This document shows, piece after piece, positions 1 through 8,421 of a stretch of DNA of 64,000 nt. The position numbers and the translations under genes were made by a program. Position 1 is the stretch's first letter; every line of letters starts with the position of its first letter. The notes under the pieces were generated by a model. It was not told the origin of the DNA. It did not search any database and was given only the letters and a program-made list of their open reading frames with translations. This stretch comes from Parundibacterium terreum (lineage in GTDB: Bacteria > Pseudomonadota > Gammaproteobacteria > Burkholderiales > Burkholderiaceae_D): assembly GCF_014636315.1 (NCBI RefSeq), contig NZ_BMED01000005.1, forward strand, positions 186,001 through 250,000, read 5' to 3'.

Positions 1-163
1 ACTGGCGCTGCGGTGGTAGGCGGTCACCCGGTTTCAGCGATCCGTCTACCACCGCCGCCTGCAACGCATCCGCAATCTGCAAAAAACGTGGCCCGCCTTG
101 CGCGGCCAATCGAGGTAACCATATTGGCAAATTTTTATCTTGTATGGTTTTCAACTGGGACAT
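1..163 (-). CDS. MocR/PdxR-type GntR-family transcriptional regulator, N-terminal part only
   Basis: Reading the minus strand from an ATG at 161-163 gives 54 codons that run off the left edge of the window. The peptide contains GGPRFLQIADALQAAV and then DGSLKPGDRLPPQRQ, the typical opening of the GntR winged helix in MocR/PdxR regulators: a short lead, the first recognition-domain helix, then the LxPGDRLPPxR turn. In that family the DNA-binding domain is followed by an aminotransferase-like PLP-binding domain, which lies outside the window here, so target and effector are unknown. The gene starts head-to-head with the small membrane-protein gene at 442, and the roughly 280 bp between them should hold both promoters; nothing clearer than AT-rich sequence is visible there. 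The plus-strand frame over the same bases is a shadow. Confidence 0.72.
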   Translation of the reverse strand, partial: MSQLKTIQDKNLPIWLPRLAAQGGPRFLQIADALQAAVVDGSLKPGDRLPPQRQ

Positions 164-441
164 TTTGTCTCAATGTATGGAAATTGTTTTCAAGTAGTAT
201 GTCTTAGAACCTGCAGCAATACCATCTTTGCATGGCAGTTGCTGAGGTTTTTTCCTCTCTCATCTGGATTCGGTAAATCACCCCGCTGGATGCCTTTGTT
301 ATGTCACAGGTGGATGTAAAGAAAGATTCAAGCAGGATGCCTGGGGGAATGGTTGGAACAAAAAATGAAGCTGCTGAAGCAGCGTTTTGAGGTAGTGCTC
401 CTCACGATAAATAGTCAAGTAATAGCCTGGAAATACTCAAA

Positions 442-675
442 ATGATGGATTGGATCCCTATAGTCTTAGTTACATTCAAGGCTCTCGTGCTCGGCATAGG
501 CATGTTTTTCGCCATCAAGTGGCATTACGATCAGGGGAATAGGCTGAAGGATAAGCTCGCGGTGCTACGCGCCGGCGGTAAGGTGGCCATCGTCTTCGTG
601 CTAGCGCTGCTGGTCCTGGGGCTGGTCACCTTCGCCCTTGGCAGGAAGCTCGGTTTGGATTTGACCTTCCCATGA
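442..675 (+). CDS. small two-helix membrane protein, function unknown
   Basis: A 77-residue protein not recognised from any family. It has an N-terminal hydrophobic helix (about residues 5-27, VLVTFKALVLGIGMFFAI), a short basic connecting stretch (KWHYDQGNRLKDK), and a second helix at about 47-68 (VAIVFVLALLVLGLVTFAL). The likely topology is two membrane-spanning segments with a small polar loop. The first two codons are both ATG, and the upstream ribosome-binding site is weak, so the exact start (442 or 445) is open. The stop codon overlaps an ATG (ATGA at 672-675) that opens a 38-codon frame to 788; this could be translationally coupled but has no recognisable content. It lies between a divergent MocR regulator and a convergent S9 peptidase. 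No function is proposed. Confidence 0.5.
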   Translation: MMDWIPIVLVTFKALVLGIGMFFAIKWHYDQGNRLKDKLAVLRAGGKVAIVFVLALLVLGLVTFALGRKLGLDLTFP

Positions 676-863
676 CGGCAAAGAATAGCCGGCCGATTCC
701 AGTGATGCCACAACAATTCCCCGATGCGGCTATTGGGCAGCGTAGGCAGGCGGGCCAGATCAAGCCTCAGCTACTACAGCTAATATGAATCGATTTCGTC
801 AGGGACGATTTCTTTGACCCAAATACTGCCGAATTTCGAAAAATTATGGTTTGAGCACCGCGC

Positions 864-2885
864 CTACAGTTTATTCTTACTCGTAAATGATTTGTTTTCG
901 TCTTTTTCTATCGTTACTATTTCGGATGGTAGATAGATCGGTTTCGGCTTTTTACCATTTTGTTCCAAACATTGGTCTAGAAATCCTTCGAGCGCTAAAT
1001 AAAACGGCCGTTGCGCTTGCCCCTGTGAGACAAAGTGGGAGCCTTCGGGAAAAACCAAGAAACTTATGGGCATTTTTTCTTCTGTGGCTCTGTTCACAAA
1101 CGCCTTAATATCATCTATTGAGGCCGATCTATCCTTCGCACCGTGGAGCAGCAACAGTTTAGCTGTAAGGTTTTTCGTGCGAGAGATTGGCGATCGCTGA
1201 GCCATCCGGCTTCTAACGTCTTCTGAATCCGGGTTGCCGATTTGTGAATATAAATCATAGGCAAGTGCTTTATTGTTCGCCACATTAAATCGTACAAACG
1301 ACTCCAGATCTGCAGTAGCTGAATAGGCTACTGCACATTTAAACCCCTGGCGTACATCTGTAGCCGCCATTAACGTGAGGTAAACGCCATGGCTACCACC
1401 AATGACGGCCACTCTTTGCCTATCGAAGTTACCTGAAGAGAGGACATGCTTTGTAACGTCTTCAACGTCGTCCAGCATCCTCCCTCCCCATTCCCCGTCC
1501 GACAGATGCTCGAATACTTTTCCAAAGCCTCTTGAGCCCCGATAATTAATATTAAGGACTGCATAGCCTTTATTGGCAAGAAGAGCGTTTTCCCTTTGAA
1601 ATCCAATGCTGTCCCTGGCTTTCGGTCCACCGTGTAAATTCACTACCAGTGGGCAGCGATGCTTAGAATTACAACCAGTCTTACTCGGAAACGTCAGATA
1701 TGAAAGTATTTCGACGTTATCGGCTGTTTTGTAAACAAACGGCCGCATACTCGACGGATTTGAAAACTGAGCATTACCCTCGTTCAGCTGCTGGATTGGC
1801 TTAATCTCATTGAGATTAGTATCGTACAGGTAGTATTTCTTAAAGTTACTTTCATTCGAAAAAGTCGCCAGCCAGATGCGATCATCCTTGGATCGTGAAA
1901 TGGCACTCAAGTAGCCCGGCAATTCAGAAAGCTTATCGATAAAGGGAGCGATTCCCGATGTCAGAGAAATCCACTCCGGACTTTGAAAGTCTGTTTTCAC
2001 CGCATCGGGGACGTGCGTTGTCGGTGAAATCATCGCATCACGTATGTCGGCTCGATTTGACCTCAATATAGTGATATCACCACTACCTAGATCCACTTCA
2101 AACAACGCAAGCGAATCGGTACTATCTCCACCTAAGAATGCCGCCTTATATTTTCTATCGCCACCCTGATAAATTGAAATGAGCTCACATTTTTCTGGTG
2201 ATTTACTGGAAGTCAGAGTTGCCAGCCTCGTCTGCCTCTTATCTTGATTAACAAAAAACCACGCCAATTGTCCTTCCTCCATTTTTTGCCCAATATATCC
2301 AGGCATATGGTGAGGCAATACAGCCACTGGCCGAATACCGTCAATAGCGTCGACGGTAACGAAGATACTATTCTCTTGGTCCCAGACTCGATATCGTTTT
2401 CCATCCGTGCTGTCTATCAAAGCAATTTGGGGAAATCTATATTGATTGGCCCAGGAAACGCTTATGTACGACGGCTTAAGATTTTCCTCTAATAGCACAG
2501 CGCTTGCACGTTGCAAGTCAGCTTTTAGCAGCACCGGTGTCCGGCGATTCATATCTGTCGCAAATATAAACAGATCGTCTTTCTGCGGATCGAAGAAGAA
2601 AACATTCGGAACATAATTTGCCTCTAGCGCTAATTCCTTTTGTTCCTGCGATTGGCTGGAATTATCGATAATGGAGAGTGCTGTCTTACTATCGTGCAGA
2701 CGGAGACTGACTATGTATTTTCCAGATGGGCTTAGCTGAGAACCAAAGTACGTTGGAGCTTTAAAGATCTCGTCAAGTGATATGACGGGCGCATTTTCTG
2801 CCGTTGCTGCTGACGATGCCGCTGCGCTTGAAATACCGAGAATGGCGGCAATGATTCCAATAAGTGTACTTTTACGAACTAACAC
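864..2885 (-). CDS. exported S9-family serine peptidase (prolyl oligopeptidase type)
   Basis: A 673-residue protein when read from the GTG at 2885, which is preceded by GAAGGA six bases upstream. A longer TTG-started frame reaches 2933 but begins inside a terminator, so I prefer the GTG. From there the N-terminus is a clean signal peptide (basic MLVRK, hydrophobic core, Ala/Ser-rich cleavage region ending near residue 29), placing the enzyme in the periplasm or outside. An N-terminal beta-propeller-like region of about 400 residues precedes the alpha/beta-hydrolase domain. The catalytic triad can be read as Ser498 in GGSHG, Asp585 in LLLHGAKD and His617 in FPEGSHF. Family members cleave short peptides, often after proline or with dipeptidyl/acylaminoacyl specificity; which applies is not determinable. 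GC content is visibly lower than in the genes from 3,111 on, suggesting a different history. Confidence 0.85.
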   Translation of the reverse strand: MLVRKSTLIGIIAAILGISSAAASSAATAENAPVISLDEIFKAPTYFGSQLSPSGKYIVSLRLHDSKTALSIIDNSSQSQEQKELALEANYVPNVFFFDPQKDDLFIFATDMNRRTPVLLKADLQRASAVLLEENLKPSYISVSWANQYRFPQIALIDSTDGKRYRVWDQENSIFVTVDAIDGIRPVAVLPHHMPGYIGQKMEEGQLAWFFVNQDKRQTRLATLTSSKSPEKCELISIYQGGDRKYKAAFLGGDSTDSLALFEVDLGSGDITILRSNRADIRDAMISPTTHVPDAVKTDFQSPEWISLTSGIAPFIDKLSELPGYLSAISRSKDDRIWLATFSNESNFKKYYLYDTNLNEIKPIQQLNEGNAQFSNPSSMRPFVYKTADNVEILSYLTFPSKTGCNSKHRCPLVVNLHGGPKARDSIGFQRENALLANKGYAVLNINYRGSRGFGKVFEHLSDGEWGGRMLDDVEDVTKHVLSSGNFDRQRVAVIGGSHGVYLTLMAATDVRQGFKCAVAYSATADLESFVRFNVANNKALAYDLYSQIGNPDSEDVRSRMAQRSPISRTKNLTAKLLLLHGAKDRSASIDDIKAFVNRATEEKMPISFLVFPEGSHFVSQGQAQRPFYLALEGFLDQCLEQNGKKPKPIYLPSEIVTIEKDENKSFTSKNKL

Positions 2886-2937
2886 TAGGCATCCTTCGTG
2901 AAAATTTAAGCTGGAGATTTTTTTGAAGTTCAAAAAG

Positions 2938-2983
2938 AAAAAAACCGCAAAGCCTTGTAGATACTAGCTTTGCGGGGTTTTTC
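2938..2983 (-). terminator. bidirectional intrinsic terminator
   Basis: A perfect 9-bp stem CCGCAAAGC (2945-2953) / GCTTTGCGG (2967-2975) with a 13-base loop. It is flanked by an A-run on the left (2938-2944) and GGTTTTTC on the right, so it could act in both directions. On the minus strand it sits directly downstream of the tRNA-like fragment at 3019-3074 and just upstream of the S9 peptidase start. It therefore best fits as the former tRNA terminator. Confidence 0.75.
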
Positions 2984-3018
2984 ATTTTACGGCAGTAGTG
3001 ATGGTCACTACTAAATTC

Positions 3019-3074
3019 TGGCGGGCCTCCCGTGAGTCGAATACGGTACCATCGGATTATGAGTCCGTTGTTCT
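3019..3074 (-). pseudogene. 5'-truncated tRNA (CAU anticodon) fragment
   Basis: Read on the minus strand, this is the 3' part of a tRNA: an anticodon arm CGGACTCATAATCCG with anticodon CAU (3059-3061), a variable region, a T-arm with the TTCGA loop and a partly paired CCGT/ACGG stem, an acceptor 3' strand GAGGCCC, and an encoded terminal GCCA at 3019. The loop sequence CTCATAA is that of tRNA-Met or tRNA-Ile2. The sequence expected upstream (acceptor 5' strand and D-arm) is absent and the T-stem has a mismatch, so this cannot be a working tRNA. A small inverted repeat AGTAGTGA/TCACTACT (2994-3012) and a terminator follow. Such 3' tRNA pieces commonly remain where integrative elements used a tRNA as attachment site. 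Confidence 0.6.
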
Positions 3075-3110
3075 GAAGCCGTGCGGGAAGGTGCAAAGCT
3101 GTCGCCGTAA

Positions 3111-4199
3111 CTAGCTGGAAAATTTAACGCTGGTCCCAGTCGCCCAGTACTCACCCTCGGTTTCATGCAAGGCTTTCAATGCCATTTTGCGTGCCTGGAA
3201 TAAAGGGTGTTCCAATGCTTCTTCGGTGCGCAGTATCGGGGTGACGCAGCAGTCGGCTGCGGCAAATTTTTCGGTCCAATAAGCCATGCCATGTTCGGCA
3301 AAGATGGCGTCCAGTTCTGCCTTTAATGCCATCGCGTCCTGGCCGCCCACGCGCTGGCCGTAAGCCCAGTGCCGGGGTTTGAAGTCTGGCCTTTGCAGCA
3401 CATCGCAGCAGGCTTCCCAGAACTTGGGTTCCAATGCGCCTACTGCCATGAAGCGGCCGTCGCTGGTACGGTAGACGTTGTAGCAGGCTGCGCCGCCGGT
3501 CAGCAGGTCTTTGCCTGGCGCGGCAGTCTTGCCGAAGTTATTGACGGCGACCAGGGGCATGATGTTGTGGGCGAAGACCGCATCGGTCATGGAGACATCG
3601 ACAAAGCGGCCGTGGCCGCTGGTCTTTGCGCCGATGATGGCGGCGAGTATGCCTTGCACAGCGGCTTGTGCACCGCCCAGCAGATCGCCGACCTGCAGGT
3701 TGGGCAGTGCGGGCACGCCGTCCGGGCCGACGTTCTGGTCTAGCATGCCGGCATAGCCTATGTAGTTGATGTCATGTCCAGCCAGCAGCGCAAAGGGGCC
3801 GTCCTTGCCATAGCCGGAGATTGCGCACATGACGAGCCTGGGATTGCGCTGCTTTAAAACTTCCCAGCCTACGCCCAGCTTGTCCATCACGCCGGGGCGA
3901 AAACTTTCGACGACAACATCGGCCGTATCGACCATCTGCAGAAACTGCTCGCGGTTGGCTGCGTCTTTCAAATCCAGGCACAGGAATTCTTTGCCCCGGT
4001 TCACCGCGACAAAAAACTGCGATACCGACTTGCGCACATAACCCATGCTGCGCGCATAGTCGCCTATGCCTTTGTCTTCTATCTTGATGACTTCAGCACC
4101 CATGTCCGCCAGGTGCATGGTGGCGACCGGGCCTGGCAGCAAACGGGTCAGATCGAGAACTCGGATTCCTTGCAGGGGCAGATCGGTCGCTGATGTCAT
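3111..4199 (-). CDS. CaiB/BaiF family CoA transferase (alpha-methylacyl-CoA racemase-like)
   Basis: A 362-residue class III CoA-transferase-fold protein. The N-terminus has the family signature IRVLDLTRLLPGPVATMHLA followed by ADMGAEVIKIE. The motif GHDINYIGYAG (about residues 141-151) is the one carrying the catalytic aspartate (Asp143 here) in bacterial alpha-methylacyl-CoA racemases of the MCR type, so racemisation of 2-methyl-branched acyl-CoA is the best guess. True CoA transfer between acids cannot be excluded from sequence alone. The protein has no signal peptide and should be cytoplasmic. It is the last gene of the minus-strand run, 12 bp behind the ABC-F gene and likely cotranscribed with it. 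Base composition matches the genes to the right, not the S9 peptidase to the left. Confidence 0.85.
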   Translation of the reverse strand: MTSATDLPLQGIRVLDLTRLLPGPVATMHLADMGAEVIKIEDKGIGDYARSMGYVRKSVSQFFVAVNRGKEFLCLDLKDAANREQFLQMVDTADVVVESFRPGVMDKLGVGWEVLKQRNPRLVMCAISGYGKDGPFALLAGHDINYIGYAGMLDQNVGPDGVPALPNLQVGDLLGGAQAAVQGILAAIIGAKTSGHGRFVDVSMTDAVFAHNIMPLVAVNNFGKTAAPGKDLLTGGAACYNVYRTSDGRFMAVGALEPKFWEACCDVLQRPDFKPRHWAYGQRVGGQDAMALKAELDAIFAEHGMAYWTEKFAAADCCVTPILRTEEALEHPLFQARKMALKALHETEGEYWATGTSVKFSS

Positions 4200-4211
4200 T
4201 GAGTGAGTGTA

Positions 4212-6197
4212 TTAGGCGATGAGTTCCAAATATTCCTGCTGTTGCAACCAGTCTGCCTCTGTCTGCTCCAGTTCTTTCAGCAGATAGGCCTGGTCTACCA
4301 GCAGGGCCTTGAGTTTTTCTTTGTTCGCGTCGTCATAGATGGTCTGGTCTGCCAGTTTGCCGTCTATCTCCTGCTTGCGCAGGTTCAGCTTGGCCATCTG
4401 GTCTTCCAGCTTCTTGATCAGGTTTTCTATCGGCTTTCTTTGTGCAGACAGGCGCTGCCTTTCTTCTGCAGATTGACGGCGTTTTTCCTTGTCATCGGCT
4501 TTGTCGGCGACGGCAATCGGCTTGGCCTGCGGCAGCGCTTCTGCTTTTTTCTTTGCAGGCAGTTCCGGGGCTGCCGCTTTGGCCAGCTTGTTCTTGAACA
4601 GCCAGTCACGGTAATCATCCAGATCGCCGTCAAAAGGCTGCAGCTTGCCGTCGGCAACGATGATGAACTGGTCGGTCGTGGCGCGCAGCAAATGACGATC
4701 ATGGGATACCACCACCAGCGTGCCTTCAAACTGCGCCAGCGCTTCGGTCAGCGCTTCACGGGTTTCCAGATCCAGATGGTTGGTCGGTTCATCAAGCAGC
4801 AGCAGGTTGGGGCGCTGCCAGACGATCATCGCCAATGCCAGGCGTGCCTTTTCGCCGCCGGAGAAGGGCGCTATCGGGCTGGTGACCATGGTGCCGGGGA
4901 AATTGAATCCACCCAGGAAGTTGCGCAGTTCCTGTTCGCGCACATTCGGCGCTATATGCGCCAGATGCCACAAAGGCGATTCATCGTGACGTAGCATTTC
5001 TACCTGGTGCTGGGCGAAGTAACCTATGGACAGGCCCTTGCCGGTATGCATGTCGCCCGCCAGCGGTGCAATCTCGCAGGCGATGGTCTTGATCAGCGTG
5101 GATTTACCGGCGCCGTTCACACCCAGCAGGCCGATGCGCTGTCCGGTTTGCAAGGAAAACTTGATGCCGGAAACGATTTTCTTTTCCGTAAAGCTGTGAT
5201 CGGTCTGCGACTCCATGCGGTAGCCTGCATCCACATCTTCCATCACCAGCAAAGGATTCGGCGCGCTGAGCGGCTCGCGGAATTCAAAAGAAAATTCAGC
5301 TTGAGCGCGCAACGGCGCCAGCTCTTCCATCTTGGCGAGGGCCTTGACCCGGCTCTGCGCCTGTTTAGCCTTGCTGGCCTTGGCCTTGAAGCGCTCAATA
5401 AAGGATTGCAGATGGGCACGCTTGCGGTTTTGCTTTTCTATCGTACCCTGGGCCAGGATCAATTGCGCAATGCGCTGGCGCTCAAACGCGGAATAGTTGC
5501 CCGAATAGCGCTTCAGTTTTCTTTCATCGATATGCACGACGACATTGACGACTTCATCCAGGAAATCGCGGTCATGCGAGATGATGATCAGCGTGCCTTC
5601 ATAGCGCTTGAGCCAGTCTTCCAGCCAGATGATCGCATCCAGATCCAAGTGATTGGTCGGTTCATCGAGCAATAGCAGGTCGGACTTGCACATCAGCGCT
5701 TGCGCCAGATTCAGGCGCATACGCCAGCCGCCGGAGAAGTTGGCGACCGATTGTTCCATCTGATCCAGGCTGAAGCCCAGTCCCAGCAGCAATTGCTCGC
5801 CGCGCGAACGCACCGTGTACGCGTCGGCATCTGCCAGCGCGCCGTAGATTTCTCCTATGGCCAGGCCGTTTTCCGGGGTCTCGGGCTGTGCCTCCAGCTC
5901 TGCCAGTTGTGCTTCTAGTTTGCGCAATGTGACGTCGCCGTCTATCGCGTAATCAATGGCCGAGCGTTCCAGCGGCGGGGTTTCCTGCGCTACGTGCGCA
6001 AGCTGCCATTTGGCGGGGAACTCTATGCTGCCCTGGTCGGGATGCAGTTCGCCGCGCAGCATTGCGAACAGACTGGATTTGCCGGCGCCATTGGAGCCGA
6101 TCAGGCCTATCTTGTCGCCGGGGTTAAGCGTGACATCCACACTGTCAAAGAGTGGTTTGGTGCCACGGGCCAGAACGACTTGGAGAAAACGTATCAT
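4212..6197 (-). CDS. yheS: ABC-F family ATPase, YheS-type
   Basis: A 661-residue soluble protein with two ABC ATPase cassettes and no membrane segments, the ABC-F layout of ribosome-associated translation factors. The first Walker A is GSNGAGKSS (about residue 36) with signature NFSGGWRMRLN. The second Walker A is GVNGAGKST with signature PFSGGEKARLALA. Both Walker B motifs read LLLLDEPTNHLDL. The region between cassettes is the basic, Gln/Lys-rich linker (AHLQSFIERFKAKASKAKQA) that contacts the ribosomal E site in this family. The C-terminal about 130 residues are charged coiled coil (EERQRLSAQRKPIENLIKKL). The start QVVLARGTKPLFDSV and the internal PAKWQLAHVAQETPPL resemble E. coli YheS rather than EttA or Uup. 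Other ABC-F members can confer antibiotic resistance; nothing here points to that. The nearby prmB, which modifies ribosomal protein L3, fits a translation theme. Confidence 0.9.
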   Translation of the reverse strand: MIRFLQVVLARGTKPLFDSVDVTLNPGDKIGLIGSNGAGKSSLFAMLRGELHPDQGSIEFPAKWQLAHVAQETPPLERSAIDYAIDGDVTLRKLEAQLAELEAQPETPENGLAIGEIYGALADADAYTVRSRGEQLLLGLGFSLDQMEQSVANFSGGWRMRLNLAQALMCKSDLLLLDEPTNHLDLDAIIWLEDWLKRYEGTLIIISHDRDFLDEVVNVVVHIDERKLKRYSGNYSAFERQRIAQLILAQGTIEKQNRKRAHLQSFIERFKAKASKAKQAQSRVKALAKMEELAPLRAQAEFSFEFREPLSAPNPLLVMEDVDAGYRMESQTDHSFTEKKIVSGIKFSLQTGQRIGLLGVNGAGKSTLIKTIACEIAPLAGDMHTGKGLSIGYFAQHQVEMLRHDESPLWHLAHIAPNVREQELRNFLGGFNFPGTMVTSPIAPFSGGEKARLALAMIVWQRPNLLLLDEPTNHLDLETREALTEALAQFEGTLVVVSHDRHLLRATTDQFIIVADGKLQPFDGDLDDYRDWLFKNKLAKAAAPELPAKKKAEALPQAKPIAVADKADDKEKRRQSAEERQRLSAQRKPIENLIKKLEDQMAKLNLRKQEIDGKLADQTIYDDANKEKLKALLVDQAYLLKELEQTEADWLQQQEYLELIA

Positions 6198-6331
6198 TGA
6201 ATTACTTTAAGAGAGGTGGGCAAAAGCCCATCTTGCGCGAGCTTGATCGTGCTTTTAAAAAATACTGGTTTTGAATCAGCGTAAAGAAAAACGGGTATTC
6301 CGGTTTGCTACTGTGTTGCCGCTTTTTGAGC

Positions 6332-7222
6332 TTATTGCAACTGGCTGGCATTCAGCAAAAAGACCATGTCGTCGCCGGCGCTGGTGGATAGCCAGGTCAG
6401 ATCCAGGTCTGCAAAGGCCTGCTCTGCAAAAGCGCGTTCATTACCTATTTCCACCATCAGGATGCCGTTCGGCGTCAGGCGCTTGCCGGCGCCTTCAACT
6501 ATCTTGCGCACCAGATCCATACCGTCATTACCGCCGGCCAATGCGATTTGCGGCTCGTGCAGGTATTCCTGCGGCAGTTTTGCCATGGAGCCGGAATTCA
6601 CATACGGCGGATTGGTGATGATCAGGTCATACTTCTTGTCAGGCACATTGGCATACAGGTCGGACTGTATCAGCGTTACGCGGTCTTGCAGTTCATACTC
6701 GTCCACATTGCGGCGCGCGACTGCCAGCGCATCGGCGGAAATGTCGACTGCGTCCACTTGTGCATTGGAGAATGCATCAGCCAGCATGATGGGCAGGCAG
6801 CCCGAGCCGGTGCACAGTTCCAGGATATTTTCTACAGCTTCAGCATCATCCACCCATGGTGAAAAACGCTCGGGGATGAGTTCTGCAATAAAGGAGCGCG
6901 GCACGATTACGCGCTCATCCACGTAAAAACGGTAAGTGCCCAACCAGGCTTCATTAGTGATATATGAGGCCGGCACGCGTTCCACCGCGCGGCGCTCTAT
7001 GACTGCCAGGACAGCCTCTATCTCTTCCGGCAACAGCTTTGCATCAAGGAAGGGATCTATCTTGTCCAGCGGCAGCTTTAAAGTGTGCAGCAGCAGATAG
7101 GCAGCTTCATCCAGTGCGTCGGCACTGCCATGGCCAAAGAACAGCTTGGCAGTATTAAAGCGGGTGACTGCATAGCGCAGTAAATCTCGCAAGGTGGAAA
7201 AGGGCAGGGATGAATGTGTCAT
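6332..7222 (-). CDS. prmB: ribosomal protein L3 N5-glutamine methyltransferase
   Basis: A 296-residue SAM-dependent methyltransferase. PrmB methylates the side-chain amide of a glutamine in ribosomal protein L3. The sequence shows the helical N-terminal substrate-recognition domain (LRDLLRYAVTRFNTAKLFFG), the SAM-binding loop ILELCTGSGCLPI, and the catalytic NPPY motif in ITNPPYVNSGSM that binds the glutamine amide. The alternative is PrmC, which acts on release factors, but the TxFxxAxLxFGHG-like N-terminus and length match PrmB. It lies between dapE (67 bp upstream) and the YheS-type ABC-F gene (134 bp downstream) on the same strand. The protein has no signal peptide and is expected in the cytoplasm. 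Confidence 0.92.
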   Translation of the reverse strand: MTHSSLPFSTLRDLLRYAVTRFNTAKLFFGHGSADALDEAAYLLLHTLKLPLDKIDPFLDAKLLPEEIEAVLAVIERRAVERVPASYITNEAWLGTYRFYVDERVIVPRSFIAELIPERFSPWVDDAEAVENILELCTGSGCLPIMLADAFSNAQVDAVDISADALAVARRNVDEYELQDRVTLIQSDLYANVPDKKYDLIITNPPYVNSGSMAKLPQEYLHEPQIALAGGNDGMDLVRKIVEGAGKRLTPNGILMVEIGNERAFAEQAFADLDLTWLSTSAGDDMVFLLNASQLQ

Positions 7223-7289
7223 TTGTTGCGTTCTTCAGTGTGTTATCTGCTGGTGGTTCTGGCATGTATCTGGTCAGTCCGCGGGCTAA

Positions 7290-8417
7290 TCAGCCCAGCA
7301 GATTTTCCAGCGTGCGGCGATAGATATTCTTCAAAGGATCGATGTAACGTACCTCCACATGCTCATCGATTTTATGGATGCTGGCATTCGGAGGCCCAAA
7401 TTCTACTACCTGCGGGCATATCTTGGCGATGAAACGGCCATCCGAGGTGCCTCCTGTCGTCGATAACTCGGTTTCCACGCCGGTTTCCGCTTTGATCGCA
7501 GCAGACAGCGCATCGCTGAGCTCGCCTTTCGGGGTCAGGAATGGATGGCCGCCGACGGTCCATTTCAGGTCGTATTCCAGCCCATGCTTGTCCAGGATCG
7601 CATGCACGCGCTGTTGCAAGCCTTCTGCAGTGCTGGCGGTGGAAAAACGGAAATTGAAATCGATCACGACTTCGCCAGGGATGACATTGGACGCGCCAGT
7701 GCCGCCGTGGATATTCGACATTTGCCACGAGGTCGGCAGGTAATAATCATTGCCCTGGTCCCATACTTCGGCAACCAGTTCGGCCATTGCCGGTGCTGCC
7801 ATATGGATGGGATTCTTTGCCAGTTGCGGGTAGGCGATATGTCCTTGCACGCCCTTGACAGTCAGTTTGCCCGACATGGTGCCACGCCTGCCGTTCTTGA
7901 TCGTATCTCCCAGTTCGTCCACCGAGGTCGGCTCGCCGACGATGCAGTAGTCCAGTTGTTCGCCGCGTTCTTTCAGCTTGTTGCAAACCACGACCGTGCC
8001 ATCTGTTGCCGGGCCTTCCTCGTCGCTGGTAATCAGGAAACCGATAGAGCCCTTGTGGTCAGGGTGGGCAGCGATGAATTCTTCCGTCGCTACCACCATT
8101 GCTGCGATCGAGGTTTTCATGTCAGCCGCGCCGCGTCCATACAGCTTGCCTTCGCGGTGGGTGGGCACGAACGGGGCGGACTGCCATTGGGCTACCGGGC
8201 CGGTAGGCACCACATCGGTATGGCCGGCAAAGACGACCAGGGGCTGTGCAGTGCCGCGGCGTGCCCACAAATTGGTTACATCGCCGGACTGTATGGTCTC
8301 GCAGTGAAAACCCATCGGGGCCAGCAAGGAAATCAGGGTTTGCTGACAGCCCTTGTCTTCAGGGGTGACCGAATCCAGTGCGATTAATTGTTCGGTCAGC
8401 GCAAGTGTTTTGCTCAT
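7290..8417 (-). CDS. dapE: succinyl-diaminopimelate desuccinylase
   Basis: A 375-residue M20-family zinc hydrolase that removes succinate from N-succinyl-LL-2,6-diaminopimelate, a late step of lysine and peptidoglycan precursor synthesis. Zinc ligands and catalytic residues are readable: FAGHTDVVPTGP (His and the Asp two residues on), the bridging Asp in GRGAADMKT, Glu-Glu in TSDEEGPATDGT, and the C-terminal His in ASIHKIDEHVEV. The dimerisation lid lies between the two halves of the catalytic domain, as usual. Length equals the E. coli enzyme. The start lies 4 bp after the stop of the Spx/ArsC-like gene, so the two are likely cotranscribed. Together with dapC and dapD upstream on the same strand this gives three of the four enzymes of the succinylase branch. 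Confidence 0.96.
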   Translation of the reverse strand: MSKTLALTEQLIALDSVTPEDKGCQQTLISLLAPMGFHCETIQSGDVTNLWARRGTAQPLVVFAGHTDVVPTGPVAQWQSAPFVPTHREGKLYGRGAADMKTSIAAMVVATEEFIAAHPDHKGSIGFLITSDEEGPATDGTVVVCNKLKERGEQLDYCIVGEPTSVDELGDTIKNGRRGTMSGKLTVKGVQGHIAYPQLAKNPIHMAAPAMAELVAEVWDQGNDYYLPTSWQMSNIHGGTGASNVIPGEVVIDFNFRFSTASTAEGLQQRVHAILDKHGLEYDLKWTVGGHPFLTPKGELSDALSAAIKAETGVETELSTTGGTSDGRFIAKICPQVVEFGPPNASIHKIDEHVEVRYIDPLKNIYRRTLENLLG

Positions 8418-8421
8418 GAAA

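Noticed and set aside
13..207. Plus-strand 64-codon frame at the left edge
   Set aside because: The minus strand over the same bases gives a clear GntR/MocR N-terminus; the plus frame has no family features and a poor amino-acid mix.
672..788. 38-codon frame overlapping the stop of the small membrane protein (ATGA)
   Set aside because: The overlap is suggestive of coupling, but the peptide has no recognisable content and no conservation can be shown from here.
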